Below, piece after piece: positions 40,136-50,800 of a DNA stretch of 64,000 nt. The notes under the pieces are model-generated. The model was not told the DNA's origin and did not search any database. It worked only from the letters and a program-made list of their open reading frames with translations. Numbering within the stretch: the first letter of the stretch is position 1; each line of letters opens with the position of its first letter. The translations under genes and the position numbers were made by a program. Origin of the DNA: Eutreptiella sp. 'Long Island Sound 2002' (lineage: Eukaryota > Euglenozoa > Euglenophyceae > Eutreptiales > Eutreptiaceae); contig OZ038382.1 in assembly GCA_964036045.1 (NCBI GenBank), forward strand, positions 146,828,961 to 146,892,960, written 5' to 3'.

Positions 40136-43100
40136 AAGCACCAGGAAGCACCAGCGGCAACACCAGCGACCCCAACACCCACCAACAACAAAACAACACG
40201 AAAAGCCACCCAACACTGCCCAACGACCGCACCCAACCGATCCGGTCCCCCACCGGCTCGCACCCAGAACCACCGCCACCGACATCCACGCCATCAGAAA
40301 CACCAACACCGCCAAAAATCAAGCCAGCACAGCACCCTCACCAACACCGTCACCACCGGCACCAACGCCTACGACACCTACGCACGCCACCGCCGGTTCC
40401 AGCACCTACATCACCCAAGCCAACGGCATCAAGCACACCATCGCCGGCAACACCCCACCATCAGCGTCACCACCAGCAACCTCTGCCACCGGAGGACACC
40501 GAAACCGCCACGGCCGGTGAGCCAACAAACCACCAAGCCCCGGCCAGGGGAAGCGAGGGCACGCGCCCGGAACCACCAAGCAATGCAATCCCCGGCGACA
40601 CCCACACCACCGGCGCCGCCAACACCACCCTCACCCACGACACCACCCGGAGCAACACCTACGCCACCTACACCACCACCAGCAGACCACACCACCTACT
40701 GCACACCCCCCCAGACAGAGCCACAGAAACCGACCACCGCCCTGAACGCAAGCCACGGACCACCCACACACAGACCCACGCCAACCACCACCAGCATCGG
40801 CAACGTCCGAGACGCCGAGAACCATAGCGACACCCACAACGACCTCACCACCGGCATCACCGACACCGACACCGGCAGTACGACCTCAGCACCGACAAAC
40901 CAGAGCATCAACGGCAATCGCCACGGCAACACCGCCCGGTACGACACCATCGGCATCAACAACACCAAGGGAGCCAACACACAGGCCAGCGACACCCATG
41001 GGTACCTCCACCAGGAGTGGCGAGGTCCCACCCCCGCCGGCAGAACACCACCATCCACCAGGGCAACACCCGCATCGGCCGCAGCTCCACCGGCGGCGCC
41101 CTCGCCAACACCGTCACCAACACCGCGACGGCCAGCCACGAGTGGCACGCCCGGAACCGCCGACCACCCAAACACAGGCCGCGCCCAGCACCAACACCAC
41201 GCCAACAGACCACCACAACACACGCCAACCACCAAGTAACACATAAGGCACCCTCGCCTTCGGCAACACCAACGCCACCAACACCCACGGCACTATCCAC
41301 ACCGCCACCAGCCCCACCAACGACGGGCCGAGGTGCCGTCACCTACAACGCCCCCAACACCACCACCACGGCCCCGCCACCTAGGGCAACCCCACCAAGG
41401 ACGCCAGCACGGCTAGCGAACGAACGCCACCGAGCCCTCAGCCAGGAGAGACGAACGCCCGCACCCAGAAACACCCGAACGGCCACGCCCAGACCCAGGG
41501 CCAGGAACTGCGACACCCGCACCGCCGCCAGCACCCAAACCGAACACCACAACACCCTCACCAACGGGGACGCCCGGAACCAACAACGGACCAACAGCGG
41601 CCAAGTTACACCCAAGGCGTTCCAACCGCGCCACCCACCGGCCCACACCCAGAACCACCACCAGCACCAGCAACAGCCACTGACAACCCACACACAGACC
41701 CACACCAACCACCAGCAGCATCAACAACATCAGCGACACCGTGAACCATAGCAGCGCCCGCAACGACCTCACCACCGGCACCACCGACGGCGCCACCGGC
41801 AGTGCGACCTCACCGACAGCAACCCGGAGCATCCCCCATCCCGCGTCCCGGTGAGACACCATCGGCAGCAAGGACACCGAGGGGGCCAAGGCCAACCCAC
41901 CAGCCAACGACGCACGTGGGAACCTCCGCCAGGAGTGGCGAGGTCCCCCCTCCGCCGTCAGAACACCGCCAGGGCAGCACTTACAACACCCTACAACGCC
42001 AACACACACAGCTCCCCCGGCAGCACCCCCACCAACGCCAACACCGGCACCACCGACAGCGGCAACACGGCGACACCACCACCCAACCGCAGCAAGGTCA
42101 CCCTAAACCGCAATCGCAGCAACACCTGTCACTACGGACCCACGGACAGCCGACACCACCAGGACCACAGACCGGCCAAACACCAGCCACGAATGGCACG
42201 CCCGGAACCACCGAACACCAGCACACAGGCCACCGGACCACCGCGAGACACACCACCGCCCCTAACACCCCGGCACAGAGTAACACCTAGGGCGCCCCCA
42301 TCGACGACACCACCCAGGACGCCACCACGGCTGGCGAACAAACGCCACCGGCGCCGCCCACCAGGCCCCCAACCAAGGGTAGAAACAACAACGCCACACG
42401 CCATCGCACTCACCGCATCGAAATCACCCGGAGCAACGTCAACATCAACCAGGGGTCCCCACCACCCACCCAAGCAGCACAAAACACCACAGCAACACCA
42501 CCACACCCTCACCACCAGCGACACCACCGCCAGCACCCTCCGCCAGGAATGGCGAGGAGAAGGCCCAACAGCGCGGACCCACCCAACGTCCCCGGCACCC
42601 TCACCATCGGACCGTCACCACCGGCGCCGACCCCCAACACACCGCCGTCACCAACGCCACCGACCCCGGACGCGAAAATCACACAGCCCGCACACACGGC
42701 ACCAGCCAGAGCAACGCCGACACCACTCCCGGCCAACTCACACGAACACCACCGGAAGCACCACCGTCGACCGAACACCACGGCGACCCCAGGGTACGAG
42801 TCCCCCCCACCATCTGCACGGCCAGCGACGCCGTCACCGGCACCAACCGGAACACCGACAACGACAGCCTCACCAACAACCGACACCCCCCTACCGCTGC
42901 CACCCACCAGTCACGCCACCCGCCGTCAAAGCCACCCACCAATGCCGCACCCCGAACCACACTTACACCCGAAACCGGCACCAGCACGCCCGGCCGAACC
43001 GTCAATGGCACCACCGCCATGGCACCGCCTACGCTCACCACCGCCACCACCACCCCACGCGAGACCAGGAACCCCCGCCGTCGCCAACGGCCTCAACGAG

Positions 43101-43831
43101 CACCGACACCACCAACACCACCACCGCCGGACAGGGACTACCCACAAACCAGGAACATCTCCACCACCAACAACCAATACACCACCCGCGGCACCCCACC
43201 ACCGCCGACACCACCACGGCACCCATCACACCTCCACCACCGGAGGCGACGTGGGCCACACCACCCGTCAACTACAGCACCCTCGCCACCACCGCCACAT
43301 CCGGCCCACGAACGTTACCGCCGACAACACCACATACGCCCATACGTCACCCACGCCATGCTCACCGACCATCACCTCGTCATCAGAGACACCAACACCA
43401 CCGGCGACGACGACAGCGACAACAGCTGACCCACCAGCTAACCACCATCAACCATAGCCCAGCACCAGCTTCATCTACTCTAACGCCCATACCACCCTCG
43501 CCAACAGCGCCGCCACCGACACAATCATCCACTCCGGCACCCACACCACCCCCACCACCAACATCACCAACACCACCACCCCCAAGGTCAGGGCCCGCGG
43601 GAAACAGAACGGCAGAGCGAGCACGCCACCACCCGCACGCGTCGCCCACCCTATCGTACACCGCTCCGCAACACGCCCCCCCCCGCTTCCCCTGACAGGG
43701 CGTGCGCTCCAGCCCACTGCTGGGAAGACGACTTCGACATCCTCCCGGCCATCCGACACCTACTGGCGGCCACGGCCCCGCGCCCACAAGCCCACCAGCA
43801 ACCCACGGAACCGCAAGAGCCCGACCACCCC
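40136..43831 (+). repeat. 5' region with degenerate ~0.92-kb tandem repeats
   Basis: Phrases recur about 920 bp apart: 'ACACACAGACCCACRCCAACC' at ~40768 and ~41693, 'ACGGCTRGCGAACRAACGCC' at ~41409 and ~42327, 'AGGAGTGGCGAGGTCCC' at ~41013 and ~41933, and 'GGCACGCCCGGAACC' at ~41143 and ~42195. Copies are diverged and contain indels. Long open frames occur in all plus frames because stop codons are rare in C/A-rich DNA. They switch and do not agree between copies, so I call no gene. LINE 5' UTRs are often built of promoter monomers; that role here is an inference. Confidence 0.6.
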
Positions 43832-46800
43832 ATGCCACCACGCTCCATATCCCCTGCGTCCACCGCAGACCGGAACGCGGAACACCAGCGAGAGGAGCCC
43901 GACCCCGGCCGCGCCGCCACGCCCCCACCGCCCCCCCCCCCAAAGGACATCTACGCCACGCTGGCCACCACCCTAGCCCCCATGGACGCCGAGCAGTACT
44001 ACCAGTCCGTCCAACGAGACCTCCCTGAGGACCACGCGACCCTCCAGGGGTGGAAGCAGGAGAAAAGGTACGACAACGAGTGGGGCACAGAGGAAGACCT
44101 TCTCTGGGACGACACCTGGAAAGGCACCGCGGACACCTTCCTGGAGGCAGCAGCCGAAACCTACCCCCGCCCGCCCGGGGACACCAGACACGGCCTCCAC
44201 GCCCTCCTAGCGTTCCACAGCTGGAAACACCGCCACACCGTCACCCTCCACCCCCTCGACCACAATCCGCACCGATGGACACCTGAAGACGACGCCACAG
44301 CCACCATCACCGTACAGCAAAGCCCCGAGAACCCGGAGGAATACCACATCACCTGGGACGATCCGGCACCCCACCCCCCCGCCTCCCCCACCCTCCCAGA
44401 TGTCTTCGCCGCCATCAGTGCAGAGCTCCAGGAGGCCAAAGCCCCCCACCAACTGGACGAAGACATGCCCCAGGCACCATCACCATCAACCACACAAGAC
44501 CAACCCCGCACAGAGCCCCTCATCCACCCCATCACCACAATGGAGCTCCCCCCACAACACCGCACCACCCCAGACCGAAACGGGTTTCGAGACCTGCCGC
44601 GGGAATGGGCGGTCCACAACGGCACACTCCGATGGGACGAAATCACACCGGGCCTCCAGGCCATCCGCCTCCACTCAATCGCAGAGCCCACCACCACCTG
44701 GGCACTACCGACGGACCGCCACCACCTCCTCCTCACCGTCCAAGGCGATGCCACGATCACACCCACGGAAGGAGACCCCGTAACAGCAGCCGCCGCCCAC
44801 GCCGTCCACATACCCCCGCAAGCATCGTCGGCACCTATGACGGTGCATCCAGGCCCCACCCCTTGGCAGGCCATCGTCGTCACCTACCCCGCCCCCAATG
44901 ACCACACACATACCTGGCAGCAACGATGGGAGGACATCCGAGGGGACCTCCTCCAAGAACACCTAGGTCTCACACGCACCCACCACACCCTACAACCGAT
45001 ACGAGGAGTAGGCCAAGCGTCACACGGCATACACGCCCCGGGAGTATGGGCCTACGCCACACCCATAAACCCACATGCAGCGGAGGACATCAAGACCGCC
45101 CTATCCATCCAGCAAGCCCAGACCCAAACCCCGCACCGCAACACCCAACGAGGCTACACAATTTGGTGGGCGTACCAAGACCATGACACCCTCACCCCCC
45201 AACCGGGGGCCCCCCCTCTAGACACCAACACCACCGCCCTCCTCCAAGCCGCAACAGCGGCAGCCACACAGGTAGGGGCCCCGGAAACCTGGGGCCCACA
45301 ATACCTGGTCGAAACCAAAGTGGCGCCCCACGCGAAGGGCCAGGACAAGCCCCCAACACCGAAGCCGCTCCACCCCCCGCTCAAGCTAGACCCGACGGAG
45401 CACACCCCCCAGGATGAATGGGCGACCCACTACATCATCCCCCACACCACCACCCGCAAGAACGACGCCGCCAAGATCACCGTCACCCGCCACCTCCCCC
45501 ACACCACACAGGTGTATGAGCTGACGGCCCCCAACGTCCTCGTCACCCGTCGCCGACACGACGAGCGATACACCATACAGGCGGAAGGGGCCGCCGCGAC
45601 CACCCTGTACACATGGGCAACACGGGGGGACCTCCCACACCCCACCCTCCACCACGCCCCCTCCTGGCCCACCCCCTTCCACACAGCGGACCGCCCCAAC
45701 AAGAAGCCCAAACACACGGGTGTGCACACCCACGCCCAGGAGGCCCAGCACCGACACGAAGCGAAACGCAAGGCCCGCACCCTCCACGACGACCACACCA
45801 TCCCCCGCATCGGCGCCCCCCCCGCCAGGGTATCAGATACCACCCACAACCGCACGATCACAGGCATCACCACGGACTGCCTGAACCCAGCGGCATCGCG
45901 GGCAGACGCCGTATGGATCAGCGAAGGGCGCTCCCACACACGGGCGGTGGCGCGCCTCCACAACATCCAACCCCACAAACTCCAGCGCGCCGTTGGACCC
46001 TTCGCCGTACACGTCACCCCGTACGGCATCGACCACCCCCGGTGTGAGCACCATGACCCGCCCTGCTCCACCCCATGCACCTCGCCCCTCCGCCAACCGC
46101 TGCCGGCCCCCACCATCACGGGCAACATGTACCTGGGCACCGTACCGGGAGACCCGGGCATATACATCCTGCCCAACAGGTCCAGGGAACACGCCATCCC
46201 CCTCCACTGTGTGGAATCCCTCGCCCTGGGACCACCCCCACCAAAACACCAACACCAACACATCCCGGGGGACAAACGGACACAGGCCCCAGACGGGGGA
46301 AAAAAGGCCCACCAACGCGCCCTGGCCCACATCACCCTCCACCCCGCAGCCCACCTACCAAAGGACTTCGGCACGGAGCGCCACATCGTCCTGGAGGGCC
46401 AAGCCCACCACATCATCACCGCCGCCCTGTACACCCTCGCCGCCCACGAACGCCACTGGGACCCCACAACCATCCCAGCAATGCCCCCACCGCCCCAAGG
46501 CCCCAACGATCCCGTCACCCCCTTCCACATCGATCAACTCCTAAGCCGCAAGGCCCCCCCACACCTCCACCCCTCCAGGATACCACTAGCCATTGCATCG
46601 TGGGACACCCTGGACACCCCCCCCCAACAACCCGCCATCCACATCCTCAAAGCGGACACCCAATGGTGGGTCCTCCACTGGGCACACGGAGTCCTCATGG
46701 CGGCCCAGGCCTATACCCCGGAAATGGACCCGGAAGACCCCCCACGGGGCCAGCAGCGACTCCTCCAAGCCACCACCCTCACAGGCCGCGAAGGCGCCCC

Positions 46801-47719
46801 CTGGGAAGCCCTCCACACAGCACTCTACTGGGCTCAAGGCTCCCCCAAAGGCCCGGACACACCGGAACCCACAGAGGCCTGGGTCAGGCAGGCCAAGGCC
46901 ATGAGGAACTACCACCTACACCACCCCTTCGACGACAGCCCCGCTGCACTGCCATGGCCAACAGATCCCCCGGAGACCGTACGCAAGCTCGCCGACATCG
47001 TACGCAGCCACGCGAAAGCGAAAATGCAAACACCGGCAGAACCCCCACTGAGGGATCCAGACCAGCAAGCAACGCACCCCTTCTTCCAACCCCATGCCCC
47101 CCCAGCCCCGCCACCTCCAGTCCCACCCAAGCGAGCGAGACGACAAAAGGGCGCACCCGCCCCCAGCCAAGCCGGAAAAGCAGCAACCTCCCGACCCCCC
47201 GCATCCCACCCGACCCACCCGACGAACCCAGACCAAGCATCCTCGTCATCCTCCCTCCCACCACTACCACCGCCCCACCCGGACCAGGCATCCTCATCAT
47301 CCTCCCTCCCGCCACCAGCACAGGCCCCGCCCACAGCGTACCCAGGGTTCGAAAAAGGTGCGAAGGTCCAACAGCCCTTCCGCAACGACCACACAGGCGA
47401 CTGGATCTGGTGTGAGGGCACGATCCAGTACCGCCTCAAGGGACAAGGGGACAACGGGGGGCCACAGATCCGGGTAATCTGGCACCGCCAAAAGGAGCTA
47501 GACCAGGGCAACAGCGCCCCGGACAAACCACTCGGCGACACCCTGGAACTCACCAGCGCCCACCCCATCCGGCTCCGCACCGAAGAGAACAAGGCCCACA
47601 CAGGCACCAAATACACTGGGGAGCTCCCCCCGGAGTGGAGCCAAGGCCTCCCCCCGCCGCGCCTACCCAAACGCCCACAAACCGGCAAAAAGTCCCCAAC
47701 CCCCAGTCCCCCTCCCTGA
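43832..47719 (+). CDS. giant-element ORF1, 1295 residues, unknown function
   Basis: This is the first large ORF of the element, in the ORF1/gag-like position. The N-terminus is Pro-rich, then acidic and Trp-containing ('WGTEEDLLWDDTWKGTADTF'). The middle (~200-1000) is well-mixed protein rich in His/Thr/Pro. Near the end is a duplicated 'PDQASSSSSLPP' and a compact C-terminal module (~1165-1260: 'GAKVQQPFRNDHTGDWIWCE', 'IRVIWHRQKELDQG') that could be a small beta-barrel; I do not recognise a named domain. There is no obvious CCHC knuckle. It ends in UGA followed by CGG, and the same frame continues without another stop into ORF2, so a 3,079-codon ORF1-ORF2 fusion by readthrough is possible. 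The start at 43832 is the first good Met. Confidence 0.8.
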   Translation: MPPRSISPASTADRNAEHQREEPDPGRAATPPPPPPPKDIYATLATTLAPMDAEQYYQSVQRDLPEDHATLQGWKQEKRYDNEWGTEEDLLWDDTWKGTADTFLEAAAETYPRPPGDTRHGLHALLAFHSWKHRHTVTLHPLDHNPHRWTPEDDATATITVQQSPENPEEYHITWDDPAPHPPASPTLPDVFAAISAELQEAKAPHQLDEDMPQAPSPSTTQDQPRTEPLIHPITTMELPPQHRTTPDRNGFRDLPREWAVHNGTLRWDEITPGLQAIRLHSIAEPTTTWALPTDRHHLLLTVQGDATITPTEGDPVTAAAAHAVHIPPQASSAPMTVHPGPTPWQAIVVTYPAPNDHTHTWQQRWEDIRGDLLQEHLGLTRTHHTLQPIRGVGQASHGIHAPGVWAYATPINPHAAEDIKTALSIQQAQTQTPHRNTQRGYTIWWAYQDHDTLTPQPGAPPLDTNTTALLQAATAAATQVGAPETWGPQYLVETKVAPHAKGQDKPPTPKPLHPPLKLDPTEHTPQDEWATHYIIPHTTTRKNDAAKITVTRHLPHTTQVYELTAPNVLVTRRRHDERYTIQAEGAAATTLYTWATRGDLPHPTLHHAPSWPTPFHTADRPNKKPKHTGVHTHAQEAQHRHEAKRKARTLHDDHTIPRIGAPPARVSDTTHNRTITGITTDCLNPAASRADAVWISEGRSHTRAVARLHNIQPHKLQRAVGPFAVHVTPYGIDHPRCEHHDPPCSTPCTSPLRQPLPAPTITGNMYLGTVPGDPGIYILPNRSREHAIPLHCVESLALGPPPPKHQHQHIPGDKRTQAPDGGKKAHQRALAHITLHPAAHLPKDFGTERHIVLEGQAHHIITAALYTLAAHERHWDPTTIPAMPPPPQGPNDPVTPFHIDQLLSRKAPPHLHPSRIPLAIASWDTLDTPPQQPAIHILKADTQWWVLHWAHGVLMAAQAYTPEMDPEDPPRGQQRLLQATTLTGREGAPWEALHTALYWAQGSPKGPDTPEPTEAWVRQAKAMRNYHLHHPFDDSPAALPWPTDPPETVRKLADIVRSHAKAKMQTPAEPPLRDPDQQATHPFFQPHAPPAPPPPVPPKRARRQKGAPAPSQAGKAATSRPPASHPTHPTNPDQASSSSSLPPLPPPHPDQASSSSSLPPPAQAPPTAYPGFEKGAKVQQPFRNDHTGDWIWCEGTIQYRLKGQGDNGGPQIRVIWHRQKELDQGNSAPDKPLGDTLELTSAHPIRLRTEENKAHTGTKYTGELPPEWSQGLPPPRLPKRPQTGKKSPTPSPPP

Positions 47720-47761
47720 CGGGGCAAGGGCCGAGGGCACAAGCCTCCACAGCCCCGGCCC
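47717..47761 (+). promoter_or_regulatory. candidate UGA-CGG stop-codon readthrough signal
   Basis: ORF1's only in-frame stop before ORF2 is UGA at 47717-47719, directly followed by CGG. UGA-CGG plus a downstream stem-loop is the known 'type II' readthrough context of some plant RNA viruses. Eight bases downstream, GGGCCG (47728-47733) can pair with CGGCCC (47756-47761); an alternative stem is GGGGC (47721-47725) with GCCCC (47752-47756). The frame stays open to ORF2's domains. No readthrough product has been observed, so this is inference. Confidence 0.5.
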
Positions 47762-47854
47762 GCCCCCACCGAGGCCACCGTCAACCTCCTCGACCTCAAC
47801 CACCCGGCCGTCACATACTCCAAGGACGCCACAACCGCCCTCCAAGAGCTCCCG

Positions 47855-50800
47855 ATGGCACAGGGGCCGGGGTGGGTCCCCCACCTCCTCACCTTCCAGG
47901 AACAAGGCCTACAGCGCGACGACCCCCCGGAAACCACCCCCATGTATACCCCGGACCAGAAAGCGTACAAATGCTACTGGCACAAGGGGACCCCCCTATA
48001 CGCCCAAGCCGGCATCCACGTCCACCTCGTCCACCACCTCAGCGTCCCAGGGAGGCTAGGTGTCTATGAGGTCGTCGGGGACGGATGGCAACTCAACGTC
48101 ATCAACACCCACGTCCCCTTCGGCGAAGCCACGGAACCCTTCCTCCAGGCCCTGGCCGAGGCGTACCGCCAAATGGCCATGCTCGCCCCCACAGTCATCA
48201 TCGGCGACATGAACGCCGCCCCCACCCCAGCAGACCGAGGAGGACAGGCCACACCCCAGGACCAAGCAGTCCGCGACACCATCGAAATGCTGGGGCTCGT
48301 GGACCTGACAGCCAGCCTCGAAGGCCAACCATCCCACTTCCCCCACCAAACGGATGCCGCCCCATCCCGCATCGACGTATGCTATGGCGACCCCACCACC
48401 ATCATCCGAGCGGAGGCCCGATATGGGCCCCTCCCGCTGGGACCCACAGGCCATAGCCCCCTGCACATCCGCCTCACCATCCCCAACCTTCCCCCCAGCC
48501 CCCCAGAAGATGCGGACCAAGGCCTACCACCCCCCCTGAAGATGCCCCCGCTGCATGACAAGCATGCCTGGTCCCAATATCACAGGGCCATAGACCGCGC
48601 CCGGCGCATCCAACCAGACCCCACCGACCTACTCACAGCCATGCGCACGGCCGCCGTCGCCAGCGGCTTCCAGCAACACCCCCACACAGACGACGACCAA
48701 CCACCCACGGCCCTGGGGGACATGCTCCATGACCTCTGGCATGCGAAGCAACAACTGGCGACCCTCCTCCACACCGACACCCCCCAAACCCGCCACCAGA
48801 TACACCACTGCAGGACACACATAGCCCAAATCAGGGCGGACCTGCAGCGGTGGCACATCCACAGGCAACAGCGCATCGCCCAGGAACACGAACGGTATGC
48901 GCAACACGAACTCCCCTACAAGGCCATCCGCCACCTCAACGACGCCATGACCGATACCGGCCACCGCACCATCACCACGGTCCGGCAGGAGGACGGCTCC
49001 CTCACCAACGACCCAGCCACAGTGCTCCAAGCCACCCAAGACAGCTTCCTCCGGCAACACACCCCCACCCAAGACACACTGGACCCGGACACCCAGGCCA
49101 AAATCGACCGCCTCCCTCGGGTCTTCAACCACGCCCAGAGGAGGCACCTGGAAAAACGCCCCTTCACCATCCACGAAGTCCGGAAGGCCATCCACAGTCT
49201 CCGGCAACACAAAACCCCAGGCTACGACGGCCTCCCTGCAGAGGCATACTACCACCTCCCCGCCCACCTCCTCCGCATCCTCGCCCACCGCCTCTGGGAC
49301 ATCGTCACGGGGCGGACCCCCCTGCCACCAGACTGGGCAAACGTTGTCCGCCCCCTCTACAAAAAAGGGGACTGGGCGAACCCGGACAACTGGCGCCCCA
49401 TAGTCTGTGCGGTCACGGAGGTCAAAATCGTCTGGACCATCCTCCTGCGCCGCATCCGCCCCCACCTGGACCCCCACATACCAGCGAGCCTCTGGGGGGC
49501 CATCCCAGGCCGCTCCCCACACGAGGCCATCTTCCTCCAGGACACCATCGCGGACATGGACCCGGTGGACCTCATCATCGCCTCCCTAGACGTCAAGGGA
49601 GCCTTCCCGAACACCCCCTGGCTCCTTCTAGAAGCGGTGTGGAAACGCCTAGGCCTCCCCTTCTACAACTTCACCTCCGACTACATCCGCACCCGCAAAT
49701 ACACGGTCCGCACAGGAGCAGGCCTCACCCCCTTCCTGGAGCCAGGCAGCGGGGTCCCCCAAGGGGGAGCAGAGGGCCCCTTCCTGTACCTTCTAGTGAC
49801 GCTCCCCCTGGCCCTCGCAATCGAGCAGGATTACCCGGCCTACGCGCCCTACCCCCTCCTCTCCCCCCTGGTCGGCTTCGCGGACGACACCAACCTCACC
49901 GTCGCGCACACCCCACACGACCCCCATGCCCCGGACCCCGGACCAACGGTCACCCAACAGGCCAACGACTTACTGGACGTGACCGTCTCCTACCTCTCCC
50001 ACAACAACCTCATCGTCCACCCCACAAAGTCAGTGGCCATGATCAAGGGGTCTGCCACACCTCCCACCCTGGGGCCACAAGGGCCCCCCATGCAAGTCGT
50101 GACGACCACCACCCACCTGGGGGTAGTCCAGGCCGCCAACCCTGAGGACGCCACCCTCCCTCCCAAGTTGCAGTCACACCTCGCCCATCTCCCCAGATAT
50201 GCGTCCCCGACCACCAAGGCCCTCTCCCTGTCCCACCAGAGCCTGGCGTACTACCTCACCGGGGTCTTGAACGCCTCCATAGGCTTCCAAGCACTCCACC
50301 TAACACACCCCACCACCGCCCTCCAGCCGGCCACACGCGCCGTGACCAAGGCATGGGCAGCACACGGGGGCTGGCCCACCTCCATACCCACCCGCGCCAT
50401 CCGAGCGGCATGGCCCCACTATGGAGACGCCATAGGGGACGAGGTGAAAGCGGCCTATACCAGACACACCGCCCTCCTCCTTCACCGCATGACCCACAAC
50501 CACTCACCGGAGGTCCGCGAGGTCACCGCCATCCGCCTCCAAGCCGCACAACGGGCCCGCAACACATGCCCGCGCTGGGTACTCCACCAGACGGGCATGC
50601 CCACCAACATGAACACCCGCCTGTGGAACCACCTGCAGCTTCTGCTCCCATCCCCACACCACGCCATACTCACCAACCACACGTGCCCGGAGAAAGGGCC
50701 ACTAGCGGTCCTCTGCGGGGACCTCCACCACCACCCCAAGGGCACCATCCACACCATAGACCTTGTCGGGGCCTCCATCACCGTAGTATACGTCACCCTC

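Noticed and set aside
41851-43695. 614-residue plus-strand frame before giant ORF1
   Set aside because: Thr/His/Pro/Arg-rich low complexity; open frames occur in all phases here because the DNA is T-poor, and the frame is not kept between the ~0.92-kb repeats.
47717-47719. UGA reassigned to an amino acid genome-wide
   Set aside because: UGA appears to act as a real stop at the LINE 1 ORF1 end (ATGA overlap with a different frame) and at the end of giant ORF3, so local readthrough is the simpler idea.
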